NCBI GenBank assembly: GCA_965243775.1
Contig: CBDEWF010000002.1
Location: 62,001-126,000, forward strand
Direction of reading: 5' to 3'
DNA: 64,000 bases
Source: Sansalvadorimonas sp965243775
Lineage (GTDB): Bacteria; Pseudomonadota; Gammaproteobacteria; Pseudomonadales; Endozoicomonadaceae
Shown piece after piece: positions 44,990-54,489 of the stretch (position 1 is its first letter; the number at the start of each line of letters is the position of its first letter). Position numbers and translations under genes: made by a program. The notes beneath the pieces were generated by a model. That model worked only from the letters and a program-made list of their open reading frames with translations, was not told the origin of the DNA and made no database searches.

Positions 44990-45562
44990 ATGAACATTAT
45001 ACTGGCCTCAAGCTCCAGTTATCGAAGGCAGCTACTTGCCCGCCTCGGCATCAGTTTTACCTGCCAGAACCCGGACATTGATGAAACCCCATCCCCTTCA
45101 GAAACTCCTGAGCAATTGGCCGCCAGGTTGAGCCAGGAGAAAGCTGCAGCTATTGCTCACAAGTCACCAGACAGCCTTATCATCGCTTCCGACCAGGTCG
45201 CAGTCTTAAACAACTCCATTCTCCATAAACCAGTATCAGCAGATCGTGCCTTTCGACAACTGAAGACCGCCAGCGGTCAGACCGTCTCTTTTCTCACCGG
45301 TTTATGCCTTCACTCCCCTTCCGGGGATATCCATACAGAAGTTATCCGCTATCGGGTTCAGTTCCGACAACTGACAGACCGGGAGATTCATCGCTATATA
45401 GAGAAAGACCAGCCTCTGGACTGCGCAGGCAGCTTTAAATGGGAACAGCTGGGAATCAGCCTGTTTGAAAAGATGGAGGGTGAAGACCCGACGGCACTGG
45501 AAGGGTTGCCACTGATAAGGCTGTCAGCCCTACTTCGCAAACATGGGCTGACCGTTCCTTGA
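44990..45562 (+). CDS. Maf family nucleotide pyrophosphatase (YceF type)
   Basis: A 190-residue Maf protein, which hydrolyses modified nucleoside triphosphates such as m7GTP. The N-terminal ASSSSYRRQLLARLG substrate loop, the DIDETPSPSETPEQLAARLS segment and the catalytic-acid region IASDQVAVL are present, followed by GSFKWEQLGISLFEKMEGED. The ATG at 44990 is chosen because it begins the conserved MNIILASSS. It is transcribed divergently from yceD-rpmF, as in other gammaproteobacteria. Confidence 0.93.
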   Translation: MNIILASSSSYRRQLLARLGISFTCQNPDIDETPSPSETPEQLAARLSQEKAAAIAHKSPDSLIIASDQVAVLNNSILHKPVSADRAFRQLKTASGQTVSFLTGLCLHSPSGDIHTEVIRYRVQFRQLTDREIHRYIEKDQPLDCAGSFKWEQLGISLFEKMEGEDPTALEGLPLIRLSALLRKHGLTVP

Positions 45563-45590
45563 TCCCTGAGCTTGAATTCTTGAACCTTTA

Positions 45591-46559
45591 CTACCGAACA
45601 GCGGGTCCACCCAGACCCAGAGTGGCACTCAAACTCTGGGCTGCGCTGGTTCCAACCCGGTCAGCAAAACGTTCGAACAGACCGGGTTTCACTGTGAAAT
45701 CAACAATACCTTCATGACCGATAACCTCCCTGGCGACATAACCAGGGCTGCCCAGCCCATCAATCAGGCCCAGCTCAAGGGCCTGCTCGCCGGTCCAGAC
45801 CAGGCCGGTGAACAGTTCCGGTGACTCCTTCAGGCGTTCTCCCCGGCCAGCCTGCACACTTTCTATAAAGTGATCATGGATATTCTTGACCGTTGCCCGC
45901 AGATGTCTGGCCGCGACCTCATCCTCCGGCTGGAAAGGATCAATCAGCGCTTTATGCTCGCCGGAACCATAGAAGCGACGGGTAACCCCCAGCTTCTCCA
46001 TAGCTTTATCAACTCCAAATGTAGCTATGTAGGCACCAATAGAACCCACCATCGAGCTTCTGCTTGCATAAATATGATCTGCCGCCGAGGCTATATAGTA
46101 TGCTGCCGAAGCACCTAAATCAGAAATCACAGCATAAACCTGCAGGTCAGGCCGACTCTTTTTTAGTCGGTTGACCTCATCATAGATATAACTGGCCTGC
46201 ACCGGACTACCACCCGGGCTATTGATGCGCAGAATGATGCCCCGTACCTTTTTGTCTTCATAAGCCCTGCGCAGAGCCGTGGCGATGGAGTCGGCATTGG
46301 CTTCCCTGTCTGAGGCAATGGCCCCCTTGATATCAATAAGGGCAGCATACTCCGAAGGTGATGGTTTGCCCGGCCTGCCGTTCATGGAGAAGATGATTGA
46401 ACCAACCAGGGTAAACAGCCAGAGCATAAACAGAATGCGAAAAAAAATGCTCCACCGTCTGGCCCGGCGCTGTTCCTGCACACCACTGAGCAGAAGCTTT
46501 TCAATCAACTTGCGATCTTCAGAGGCCATATCTCCCCCACCATCCTGGCTATCAGACAT
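45591..46559 (-). CDS. sppA: S49 family signal peptide peptidase (SppA-like)
   Basis: A 322-residue inner-membrane serine protease that degrades cleaved signal peptides. One membrane segment (FFRILFMLWLFTLVGSIIFSM) precedes the S49 domain. The catalytic serine is in DLGASAAYYIASAAD, and the general-base lysine in GSGEHKALIDPF lies 52 residues later, matching the spacing of the short, single-domain SppA type. ILRINSPGGSPVQA is also conserved. Confidence 0.92.
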   Translation of the reverse strand: MSDSQDGGGDMASEDRKLIEKLLLSGVQEQRRARRWSIFFRILFMLWLFTLVGSIIFSMNGRPGKPSPSEYAALIDIKGAIASDREANADSIATALRRAYEDKKVRGIILRINSPGGSPVQASYIYDEVNRLKKSRPDLQVYAVISDLGASAAYYIASAADHIYASRSSMVGSIGAYIATFGVDKAMEKLGVTRRFYGSGEHKALIDPFQPEDEVAARHLRATVKNIHDHFIESVQAGRGERLKESPELFTGLVWTGEQALELGLIDGLGSPGYVAREVIGHEGIVDFTVKPGLFERFADRVGTSAAQSLSATLGLGGPAVR

Positions 46560-46646
46560 TGTTATTCCTCTTAAAGCAGACTTCTAACTTTATTATCCAT
46601 ATAAATTTAAGAGTGAAGCATATCCTCCACTCTTAACCAGCAACCT

Positions 46647-47612
46647 TTACAAGGTTTTTAAATTATTCAGCACTGTATTCAGCTCAACAGGCAGGGGAGA
46701 TTCAAACTCACGATAGCTTCCATCCGACATATGAAAGCCAACCCTGGCGGCATGCAGGAACAGGCGCTGCAGCCCGATTTGTCGAGTCAACTCCAGCATA
46801 TGGTCATAACCGTATTTTTCATCTCCAAGAATGGGGTGACCGGCATGGCGGGTGTGAACACGAATCTGGTGGGTACGGCCGGTTTTCAGATCGGCTTCAA
46901 CCAGGGTAGCGCTGTCGAAGCGCTGTAGCACCCTAAAGTGAGTCAAGGCCGTCTTGCCATCATCCTGAACCCGCACAACCCACTCTCCAGAAGGTAATGT
47001 GCGCTTCAACAGAGGTACAGCCACCTGGGTTCTGCGGGAAGACCAGCGACCATCAACCAGAGCGTTATAAACCTTTTTCATCTTATGCTCACGGATCTGA
47101 GCATGCAGGTGACGTAGCAGACTGCGCTTTTTGGCAACCAGTAGACAGCCCGATGTATCACGGTCGATCCGATGCACAAGTTCCAGAAAACGGTTATCCG
47201 GGCGCAGCTGGCGCAGAGCTTCGATCACCCCGAGATTAACTCCGCTGCCACCATGAACAGCAATACCACTGGGCTTGTTCAGAACAATCAGGGCATCATC
47301 TTCATGGACGATGGCGGCTTCCAGGCGCTGCGCCAGATCCATCCCGGGAACAACCGGTGCTTTTACCTCACTGACCCGGACCGGAGGAACCCGTACAACA
47401 TCTCCACCCTGAAGCTTGGTTTCCGCCTTGGCCCGGCCCTTGTTTACCCGCACCTCACCCTTGCGGATAATGCGATAAATTCTGGTTTTGGGTACACCTT
47501 TCAGAACCACCCGAAGAAAATTGTCCAGACGCTGGCCGGCCTGGTCTTCGTCAATCGTTAAAAAGCGAACTCCAGCACTATGGGCTGGAGTTTTGGTTAC
47601 TTCGTTTTTCAT
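46647..47612 (-). CDS. rluC: 23S rRNA pseudouridine synthase RluC
   Basis: A 321-residue RluA-family enzyme that modifies uridines 955, 2504 and 2580 of 23S rRNA in E. coli. It has an N-terminal S4 RNA-binding domain (RLDNFLRVVLKGVPKTRIYR) and the catalytic motif LVHRIDRDTSGCLLVAKK with its aspartate. GRTHQIRVHTRHAGHPILGD is the second conserved segment. In many gammaproteobacteria it sits near sppA, as here. Confidence 0.94.
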   Translation of the reverse strand: MKNEVTKTPAHSAGVRFLTIDEDQAGQRLDNFLRVVLKGVPKTRIYRIIRKGEVRVNKGRAKAETKLQGGDVVRVPPVRVSEVKAPVVPGMDLAQRLEAAIVHEDDALIVLNKPSGIAVHGGSGVNLGVIEALRQLRPDNRFLELVHRIDRDTSGCLLVAKKRSLLRHLHAQIREHKMKKVYNALVDGRWSSRRTQVAVPLLKRTLPSGEWVVRVQDDGKTALTHFRVLQRFDSATLVEADLKTGRTHQIRVHTRHAGHPILGDEKYGYDHMLELTRQIGLQRLFLHAARVGFHMSDGSYREFESPLPVELNTVLNNLKTL

Positions 47613-47671
47613 ACCACTATTTTACCACGAAATAACCGGCAGTATTTACCAGTCCTTGAGGTTTAATATAA

Positions 47672-48439
47672 TCAGATACGCCCCCGCCAACTGACCTGAT
47701 ACCCACCACGCTGATCACGCTCACCAATAAAACCAAGACCATCTCTAAAGGACTTATTAAGCTCAGGCTGAGGTTCCACCCGTCCATCAAGAGAGTAAGC
47801 ACTGAAGTTCTTTAAACTGAACTTAAAACTGGAAACCAGCTGGGAAGATTTCTGGCTAAGATTTCCATCAATTTTCCGGCCTGAACAGTCCAGGGTAAAA
47901 TCCCCCCGCCCCAGATCCAGCACTCCAAACGAGGATTCGGCAATGACGCCCTGCAAATGCCCATCACCGTCAAGGGTCTCACACTGCCCATCAACAATCC
48001 GAAGCTTATCAATAGCAATACGCCCCTGCCCCTGCAGGGAGACAGGCACAGGAAAATCCATCCATGGCTGCAGATAAGGCAAAGAGACTCTTCCGGTCAT
48101 GGCTTCTACGGCTATCTCATTCTGTCCTAACTCAATATAACCTCTGGATGAAAGGCCAGACCGGACATGACCAACCTGAACATCGTAACCAATATTTCCA
48201 TCGAGCAGTGAGACTGGAGCGAGATCCCACCTTAACGCCGGCAACTGTCGGCCATCAATGTACACACCCTCAGCAGAACCCGACCACAGTGTTCCCTGAA
48301 CCCCCTGCAGCTGCAGACTCTCAGGAGTCCACCCGTTTTTATCCAGCTGCTGCCATACCACGGAAACAGGTACCTTGATAACCAGAGCAACAGCCAGGGA
48401 CGTTACCGCTACCCCCGTTAACAAAAATGCTTTTTTCAT
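47672..48439 (-). CDS. gspN: type II secretion system protein N
   Basis: A 255-residue protein with one N-terminal membrane segment (MKKAFLLTGVAVTSLAVALVI) and a periplasmic region rich in beta structure; LRWDLAPVSLLDGNIGYDVQ is typical of GspN. GspN is an accessory component of the inner-membrane platform, not present in all systems. It is the last gene of the operon and overlaps gspM by 4 bases. Confidence 0.9.
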   Translation of the reverse strand: MKKAFLLTGVAVTSLAVALVIKVPVSVVWQQLDKNGWTPESLQLQGVQGTLWSGSAEGVYIDGRQLPALRWDLAPVSLLDGNIGYDVQVGHVRSGLSSRGYIELGQNEIAVEAMTGRVSLPYLQPWMDFPVPVSLQGQGRIAIDKLRIVDGQCETLDGDGHLQGVIAESSFGVLDLGRGDFTLDCSGRKIDGNLSQKSSQLVSSFKFSLKNFSAYSLDGRVEPQPELNKSFRDGLGFIGERDQRGGYQVSWRGRI

Positions 48440-48957
48440 GACCTGGCTTTCCTTGGGCTAATGGCTTCCTTACGGCTAACCCGCAGGTGCTGGACTTCTA
48501 CTGTTCCGGGCTTATCCGTGCGTGATACCTGCAGGGAGTTCACTTTCACCCCCTGCCTGTCCAGTGTTTTCAGCCAGGACATAAGTTTAACGAAGGCAAC
48601 GGTGTCCACCTTAACCTGGATACTGTTGTTCTGCTGGCTAATCCCTTTTAATGAAATCTTCTCCAGAGCGGCAGACCGATTGATCAAACTATCCAGAGGC
48701 TGATGACCGGCAACTGCAACCACGCCAGCTGCGCGCAAATCCGTTATTTCCCGTGCAATATCCTTCACTTGGGAAAGTTGCGCCTTGTTAGTAGCAAGAC
48801 GGTTGAAAGCATCCTGCTCCGCTTTCATAGCCGGTCGAACCACAGCGAAAAACACAAGCCATATCACAAGGGCTATACCACCTGCAGCAGCCAGACGTTT
48901 TTCCCGGACAGTCAGTCCATGCCAGTATTGAAGAGCCTGTACTTTCAGATCTTTCAC
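48436..48957 (-). CDS. gspM: type II secretion system protein M
   Basis: A 173-residue inner-membrane protein that pairs with GspL. One membrane segment (LAAAGGIALVIWLVFFAVVRP) follows a 20-residue cytoplasmic stretch, and a ferredoxin-like periplasmic domain completes it. The GTG at 48957 is chosen because a GGAG site precedes it and it lies just after the gspL stop; a longer frame overlaps gspL by 29 bases. Confidence 0.9.
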   Translation of the reverse strand: MKDLKVQALQYWHGLTVREKRLAAAGGIALVIWLVFFAVVRPAMKAEQDAFNRLATNKAQLSQVKDIAREITDLRAAGVVAVAGHQPLDSLINRSAALEKISLKGISQQNNSIQVKVDTVAFVKLMSWLKTLDRQGVKVNSLQVSRTDKPGTVEVQHLRVSRKEAISPRKARS

Positions 48958-48970
48958 TTTACCAAGCTCC

Positions 48971-50134
48971 TTATCCCTTTCCTGTAAAAACCAGCACACC
49001 GGTTACCTTTGCACCATTCTGCTCAAGGGATTCCAGGCGCACCTCACTAAAAGCCGAAACCTGATCACGCAATCTGGAGAAGGTTCCCATACTGCTGGCT
49101 TCCGCCACAATTTTCAGCTGCTTGCGGGAATTTTCATAACTAAACTCTACAGGTTTGATATCAGAATATTTTTCCATGACCGGAGCCAGCCGGTTAAGAT
49201 AATCCAGCAGACCCTGCTCAGTATCCTGGTTCTGCTTCATGCTTGCCAACTCACGTTTTAGCTGCGGCAGCAGCCGGACAACCCGCTTCTTCGGAAATAT
49301 CTCTTTGAATACAGCGACAGAACGAGACTGGTATTCCCCGGCCTGCTGTTGCAACTGGTGAGTATTCCAAAGAGTTCCGCCCAGCCATACAGAGCTGACC
49401 ATTGCCACCAGCGCCATACTCAGACGCCAGTTTTTCCAACTGGAACTCTTCGCTGCAGACTTTGGCTCCCACTCGCCCTGTAACAGATTGGCTTTTTGCC
49501 TTCTGACCTCAGCCACCATCACCGAACCAGCCTCATTCAAATCAAGCTGAACAGTTTCCAGACTCTGATCGCAGGTTTCTGTCAAGGATTGAAGATAAAC
49601 AGACAGCCACTCTTGGTCACAGGCACCAACCTCCCAGGCACCATGCCGAACAAGAGCACAATCTTTCCGGGATCTGGATGCGACAACACACTGCCCATCC
49701 CGCCATGGCAGAGCCAGAGTTTCCGGCAGCCACTGGCGGCTGACAATAGCAGCACTGGCAAGCCAGTCAGACCACTGCTGCATCAAGGCTCGATCAACCA
49801 CCGCAAGGTAAAGCTGATCGGCGTTTTTACCCAGCATGGCAATATGAACGCTGTCGACATCACAACCCAGATCTTCTTCCAGGCGATATGGCAGGGATTT
49901 GATAACAGCTTGATTGATTCGACCCGGTACAACCAGGGTTGTTATATTCACCAGTTCTCCGGGTACAAGAACAATAACCCGGCACTCCCGGCTTTGCTCA
50001 GCCAGATTACTAAGCTGATTGAGGCCAAGGCTTCCTGACTCACTCACCTCCTTGCCGTCAACATAACTGAATCGCTGCCAGCCAACAGTTTGATACTGAT
50101 TGGCCGGAAGACGCAGCAGCAAAGTGGACTCCAT
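48971..50134 (-). CDS. gspL: type II secretion system protein L
   Basis: A 387-residue platform protein that links the GspE ATPase to GspM. It has a large cytoplasmic actin-like domain (ANQYQTVGWQRFSYVDGKEV to about residue 235), one membrane segment (SMALVAMVSSVWLGGTLWN) and a periplasmic ferredoxin-like domain. The conserved LPYRLEEDLGCDVDSVHIA corresponds to the GspE-binding part. Confidence 0.92.
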   Translation of the reverse strand: MESTLLLRLPANQYQTVGWQRFSYVDGKEVSESGSLGLNQLSNLAEQSRECRVIVLVPGELVNITTLVVPGRINQAVIKSLPYRLEEDLGCDVDSVHIAMLGKNADQLYLAVVDRALMQQWSDWLASAAIVSRQWLPETLALPWRDGQCVVASRSRKDCALVRHGAWEVGACDQEWLSVYLQSLTETCDQSLETVQLDLNEAGSVMVAEVRRQKANLLQGEWEPKSAAKSSSWKNWRLSMALVAMVSSVWLGGTLWNTHQLQQQAGEYQSRSVAVFKEIFPKKRVVRLLPQLKRELASMKQNQDTEQGLLDYLNRLAPVMEKYSDIKPVEFSYENSRKQLKIVAEASSMGTFSRLRDQVSAFSEVRLESLEQNGAKVTGVLVFTGKG

Positions 50135-51184
50135 CTAAACCTCTCCTGTCCGTCGCCGGATAACGGCCAGCTTATCCTTGCTGTCCCGCACCATTAAACT
50201 GTTTATCCGAGTTTCCGTATTACCGACCCGGACACGGCTTTGTAATTCAAAGAAACGACTGTTGACCTGTAACACGTCTTTAATGACATCAGTATTGATA
50301 TTGGCAAGCTGAGCCTGCATCAGAAACTCGTCAACATTGCGCCAGCCATCTCTTGGCCGCTGGGCAAGAATGTCTTTTGCCTGCGCCGTATTGACCCTGT
50401 TCAGCAGAAAAGCAGCCAGCAACTCAGGCTGATCATCGGGCACAGTATTAATATTCAACTGCAATTCACCCTCGGGAATGGCGCAGAGATAAGGCATGGC
50501 CTTTTTGGCTCTTATAGCTGTTACCCCCTGAACCGCCCGCCACTCACTTTTATCCCGCATGGCTGTATTACCGGCCAGGTAGGAAACCGGCAAAGCCAGA
50601 TATTCGTCATCGTCGGCACCGGAGGCAGCAACGGGAACGGTTTTGGGATAAACCCAGTCCCGGGTGGCCTGGGCTATGGATTCAGCGACATAAGAATCCA
50701 CTTCCAGATTCTCCAGCAGTGCAGCCAGGACCTTTACTCCGAGAGGGGTTTCCCTTCTTCCACTGCTTTTTTCATCATTTTTTTCCGGCTTATCATCGTG
50801 GGCCAGAGCATTAAGGTTGAGACAGCCCTGCCGATCAACCACACCGCCGGAAATTTCGCCCAGTTCTACCGGAAATACCTGACCGCCCGTCGCCCAATAC
50901 TGGCCAAGGTGAATAATATCCTTGTCATCCTTGAAATCCTGTTTAAGAGCTTTCACTGCCAGCTGTTCCGCTGAGATAATATATTGCCAGCCCTGTTCCC
51001 GATCCTGCAGGCCATGGGCAACCCTCACCTGCCGCTGCAGACTCTCAGCAATACCTGATGCCAGCAGAACGGCAAGGGTCAGAGTCAACAATACTGTCAG
51101 CAGCGCCAGCCCTTTCTGTCCGGTTCTCTGTTTAACTTTCTTTATGACTTTCTGCTTTCTGATTTTCTGCCTGTCCTTAGCCAT
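50135..51184 (-). CDS. gspK: type II secretion minor pseudopilin K
   Basis: A 349-residue minor pseudopilin at the tip of the pseudopilus. The start at 51184 precedes a basic leader and the cleavage site before LALLTVLLTLTLAVLLASG; as in other GspK proteins position +5 is not Glu. The large globular domain contains LNLNALAHDDK and two saposin-like regions. The first codons overlap the gspJ stop. Longer upstream frames are ignored because they run into gspJ. Confidence 0.92.
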   Translation of the reverse strand: MAKDRQKIRKQKVIKKVKQRTGQKGLALLTVLLTLTLAVLLASGIAESLQRQVRVAHGLQDREQGWQYIISAEQLAVKALKQDFKDDKDIIHLGQYWATGGQVFPVELGEISGGVVDRQGCLNLNALAHDDKPEKNDEKSSGRRETPLGVKVLAALLENLEVDSYVAESIAQATRDWVYPKTVPVAASGADDDEYLALPVSYLAGNTAMRDKSEWRAVQGVTAIRAKKAMPYLCAIPEGELQLNINTVPDDQPELLAAFLLNRVNTAQAKDILAQRPRDGWRNVDEFLMQAQLANINTDVIKDVLQVNSRFFELQSRVRVGNTETRINSLMVRDSKDKLAVIRRRTGEV

Positions 51185-51812
51185 GACTGCTTTCCCACTG
51201 GGACGGCACGACGAACCGGCGTTCAATTTCGCCTTTATCTTCGAGACCGACTACAACAGCAATCCCATCCGGCCAGCTCTTATCCTTCAACCGGTCCTGC
51301 CATTTGCCTGCGTAGTAAAACCGGAATTTCAGGCTGGTGACGCGAGATATCAGCGCCATATATTGCGGTTGAGTACCCGCCGGAACATCAAGAACACGAT
51401 CATAACCACGTTCAAAAACGCCACTGTTCAACCGGTAATAAACCCTTTGCAGTTCAGAACGGGGCAGAAGGTTGTCTGGATTCAGCCAGCCGGCCCGGAC
51501 AAAAGTCAGCCCCTGGTCCTCTGAATCCAGAATCTGGCCGGTAAACAGGGCCTGCTCTGATACCTTGCCATCGACTCTTACTCCACGACTGATCAACTGC
51601 CGCAGATCCTGTTTGATAATCAGAAAGGCAGAATCCAGTTCATCCAGCCGCTGTTGATGCTCCTTCTGAACATCTCTGTCCCTGGAAAAAGAACTGAGAA
51701 TCTGTGATGCTCCCAGACTGACCACAGTGAATATTGCCAGCGCCAGCAGCATCTCCAGAAATGTGAAACCACTGTTTTTCCTGATGATATGTTCTCTCTT
51801 TGTCATAGGCAT
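51177..51812 (-). CDS. gspJ: type II secretion minor pseudopilin J
   Basis: A 211-residue minor pseudopilin. The prepilin signal is KNSG followed by FTFLEMLLALAIFTVVSLGA, with Glu at +5. It forms the tip complex with GspI and GspK. The region RAGWLNPDNLLPRSELQRVYY is typical of GspJ. Confidence 0.93.
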   Translation of the reverse strand: MPMTKREHIIRKNSGFTFLEMLLALAIFTVVSLGASQILSSFSRDRDVQKEHQQRLDELDSAFLIIKQDLRQLISRGVRVDGKVSEQALFTGQILDSEDQGLTFVRAGWLNPDNLLPRSELQRVYYRLNSGVFERGYDRVLDVPAGTQPQYMALISRVTSLKFRFYYAGKWQDRLKDKSWPDGIAVVVGLEDKGEIERRFVVPSQWESSHG

Positions 51813-52186
51813 CAGGGCTTCAACAGGTGAGACTGTAGCGAAGCCAGGGCTGGTCTGGAGCTGTCATCTATGTCCCTTACCTCAACTTCTACGGCCCTCA
51901 GATCATCGGTCACAGTTTCAACACTGCGGCTGCGTACATACCAGGTTCTATCACCAAGGGTAACCTGCTCTTCTTTCCATAACAGAGGTGGCCAGCGACG
52001 GGACAGGGTAATATCGACGATAGCATTTTCCGCCACCCAGAATGCCGGCCGCTTATCGGCCAGATACATACTGTTTCTGAGTGTTTCACCCACCATGCCC
52101 ATAAGGGACATACCAGCAATGGCAAGCACGGCCAATGCCACCATAACTTCCAAAAGGGTAAAACCAGATTGCTGCCGTCTATGCAT
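51812..52186 (-). CDS. gspI: type II secretion minor pseudopilin I
   Basis: A 124-residue minor pseudopilin with signal RRQQSG followed by FTLLEVMVALAVLAIAGMSL. The ATG at 52186 was chosen to give a short leader of the usual size; a longer frame reads back into gspH. It overlaps gspH by 8 bases and gspJ by one. Confidence 0.93.
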   Translation of the reverse strand: MHRRQQSGFTLLEVMVALAVLAIAGMSLMGMVGETLRNSMYLADKRPAFWVAENAIVDITLSRRWPPLLWKEEQVTLGDRTWYVRSRSVETVTDDLRAVEVEVRDIDDSSRPALASLQSHLLKP

Positions 52187-52805
52187 TCCCAGGCTCACTA
52201 CCAACCTCGCTGAGAGTGACACGCCCCATCTCACTCAACTCAATCACACGACAGACCGGTTGTCTTTGCTCCAGACAGAGCTGTATCCGGGCAGGTGATA
52301 CTTCACCACTGCTCCAGAAAAACAGGTCTGGCCTGAGTGCTTTTGCAGATCCTGAAAGTTCCGTTCTGACAACATCGGTCATCCCGGCTTCCTGCTCATA
52401 TTCAATCGCAGCACGCCAGAAAGAGTCTCCGGGAACCAGGGTGATGGCAATATCATCAGGCAGGGTAAAAGACTTCAATATCCGGTCATTTTCCAGTACC
52501 AGCCACTTCTGCCCCCGGTAAACCATAAAATGATACCGGGAGGCAGAGCTATTCCCTGCCCTGCCTGGAGCCGGCAATTTTGCAGCAGGCAAAACAGCCA
52601 GTCCCAAAGACTGGCCATCCATCAGAGCCTGTTGCCGGGCAATTTTGGCCAGCTCAGCCAGTCGTTCAGCCTCCAGCTGCAGCTTCTGAACACCGCTGCC
52701 CTTTGGCAGTGTCGGAACAGCCCGGGTTGCCAGCAGACCGATGATTGCAACAACCAGAAGAACTTCCATCAGGGTAAAACCCTGTGCCCGGTAACGTCCT
52801 TTCAC
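52179..52805 (-). CDS. gspH: type II secretion minor pseudopilin H
   Basis: A 208-residue minor pseudopilin with the prepilin motif RAQG followed by FTLMEVLLVVAIIGLLATRA. It is thought to join the tip complex to the major pseudopilus. Only five bases separate it from gspG. Confidence 0.92.
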   Translation of the reverse strand: MKGRYRAQGFTLMEVLLVVAIIGLLATRAVPTLPKGSGVQKLQLEAERLAELAKIARQQALMDGQSLGLAVLPAAKLPAPGRAGNSSASRYHFMVYRGQKWLVLENDRILKSFTLPDDIAITLVPGDSFWRAAIEYEQEAGMTDVVRTELSGSAKALRPDLFFWSSGEVSPARIQLCLEQRQPVCRVIELSEMGRVTLSEVGSEPGNA

Positions 52806-52810
52806 AGGAA

Positions 52811-53248
52811 TCAGATATCCCAGTTACCGATATCCTGGTCTGTTCCAGGCTGTCCGTCAGGACCGGCTGAGAAAATATCCACCGTACCGTATTCCCCCGG
52901 CACCTGCAGATAGTAAGGATTACCCCAGGGATCATTGGGCAGGCGTTTGATATAACCGTTTTCACGCCAGGATTTCGGTTCAGGGAATCCGGATGGTTTG
53001 TTCACCAGAGCTTCCAGCCCCTGTTCTGTGGAGGGATAAACATTATTATCCAGCTTGTACATATCCAGGGCATTTTCCAGAGCGACAATATCACTGACAG
53101 CTTTCTGCTTATCCGCCTTGTCCTTGTTGCCCAGAACATTGGGAGCCACCATGGTAGCCAGTACCCCAAGAATCACGATAACGACCATGATTTCCAGCAG
53201 GGTAAAGCCCTTCTGTTTTTTTCTGTTTCTCATTTTTGAAGACATCAT
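52811..53248 (-). CDS. gspG: type II secretion major pseudopilin G
   Basis: Major subunit of the pseudopilus, about 145 residues. The signal KKQKG is followed by FTLLEIMVVIVILGVLATMV, with Glu at +5 for assembly. The calcium-site region near NPYYLQVPGEYGTVDIFSAG is conserved. Several starts (GTG 53257, ATG 53248, 53245, 53233) are in frame; none has a strong ribosome-binding site, so the exact start is uncertain. Confidence 0.94.
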   Translation of the reverse strand: MMSSKMRNRKKQKGFTLLEIMVVIVILGVLATMVAPNVLGNKDKADKQKAVSDIVALENALDMYKLDNNVYPSTEQGLEALVNKPSGFPEPKSWRENGYIKRLPNDPWGNPYYLQVPGEYGTVDIFSAGPDGQPGTDQDIGNWDI

Positions 53249-53268
53249 TTCAATCACACTTAAAAAAA

Positions 53269-54489
53269 CTAAACGCCTACCAGGCTGTTGAGATCCATCA
53301 TGGGCGTAAGAATGGCCATAACGATAAACAGCACCATGCCTGCCATGGTCACAATCATCAGCGGGCCAAATATTCCCAGGGCAATATTGACCTGATCTTC
53401 AAAGAGCTGGTCCTGTGCGGTTGCTGCCCGCTCAAGCATGCTGTCCAGCTCACCGGAACGCTCACCACTGGCAATAATATGCAGCATCATGGGAGGAAAC
53501 AGACCACTGGCGTCCAGTGAAGTCCAGAGCGAACCGCCTTCACGGACCCTGCCGGAGGCCTCTTTCATCTGCTCCCGAATAAAGCTGTTTCCCAAAACTC
53601 CCGAAGATATCGACATAGCTTCCACCAGTGGCACACCACTGCTGGTCAAAATACTGAGAGTACGGGCAAAGCGTGCTGTTTCTACTCCTGAGAGAACTTT
53701 ACCGGCTACCGGAAACTTCAGCAGCCGCCGGTCATGACTCAGACGCAGTTTAGGGGAACGCAGAAGTCGCTGATTGATCACCAGCAGAGCCAGAACAGTA
53801 ACCAGAAGCACAAGCCCATAGTCGCTTATAAAATCACTGGCGGAGATCAGGGCCTGAGTGATACCAGGAAGGTCCCGCCCGGCATACTGAAACTGTTCAA
53901 TCACAGTCGGCACAACCGTAGTCAGGAGAGCCGTAACCACACCCACTGCCACCAGGGTCAGGATAACCGGATAAATCAGTGCCTGGGTCAGCTTGCTGCG
54001 AATCTTCTGCCGCTGCTCCATATAGTCGGCCAGCCGCTCAAGAATGACATCCAGATGACCGGACTTCTCCCCTGCTGCAACCATGGCACGGTACAGGCCA
54101 TCAAAGACCGAAGGATAACAGGCCAGGGCATCAGCCAGTGTCCGGCCCTCAAGAACCCGGGCACGAACAGTGCTGACCATTACCCGCAGGTGGGATTTCT
54201 CAACCTGTCTTGACAGCGCCTGTAAGGCTTCCTCAAGGGGAATGGCCGCAGCCACCAAAGTAGCAAGCTGGCGGGTCATCATGGCAACTTCAGAAGAGCT
54301 GGCCTTGCGGGTTAAAAACCGGACCTTGGGCTCACTCTTCTGCCGCTTCACAGGAGCGGGAGCAACTTCAACGGGAGAGAGTCCTTCAGAACGAAGTCTT
54401 TGCCGCAAAACCCTGGGAGAGTCCGCCTCCTGAAGACCTTTTTTTATCTTGCCCCGGGTATCAAGGGCGGAATAGGCATAGAGTGTCAT
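53269..54489 (-). CDS. gspF: type II secretion inner-membrane protein F
   Basis: A 406-residue polytopic platform protein. Two homologous cytoplasmic domains (MMTRQLATLVAAAIPLEEAL and FARTLSILTSSGVPLVEAMS) alternate with three membrane segments around residues 170-200, 220-240 and 370-400. It contacts GspE and GspL. The N-terminal TLYAYSALDTRGKIKKG is standard. Confidence 0.95.
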   Translation of the reverse strand: MTLYAYSALDTRGKIKKGLQEADSPRVLRQRLRSEGLSPVEVAPAPVKRQKSEPKVRFLTRKASSSEVAMMTRQLATLVAAAIPLEEALQALSRQVEKSHLRVMVSTVRARVLEGRTLADALACYPSVFDGLYRAMVAAGEKSGHLDVILERLADYMEQRQKIRSKLTQALIYPVILTLVAVGVVTALLTTVVPTVIEQFQYAGRDLPGITQALISASDFISDYGLVLLVTVLALLVINQRLLRSPKLRLSHDRRLLKFPVAGKVLSGVETARFARTLSILTSSGVPLVEAMSISSGVLGNSFIREQMKEASGRVREGGSLWTSLDASGLFPPMMLHIIASGERSGELDSMLERAATAQDQLFEDQVNIALGIFGPLMIVTMAGMVLFIVMAILTPMMDLNSLVGV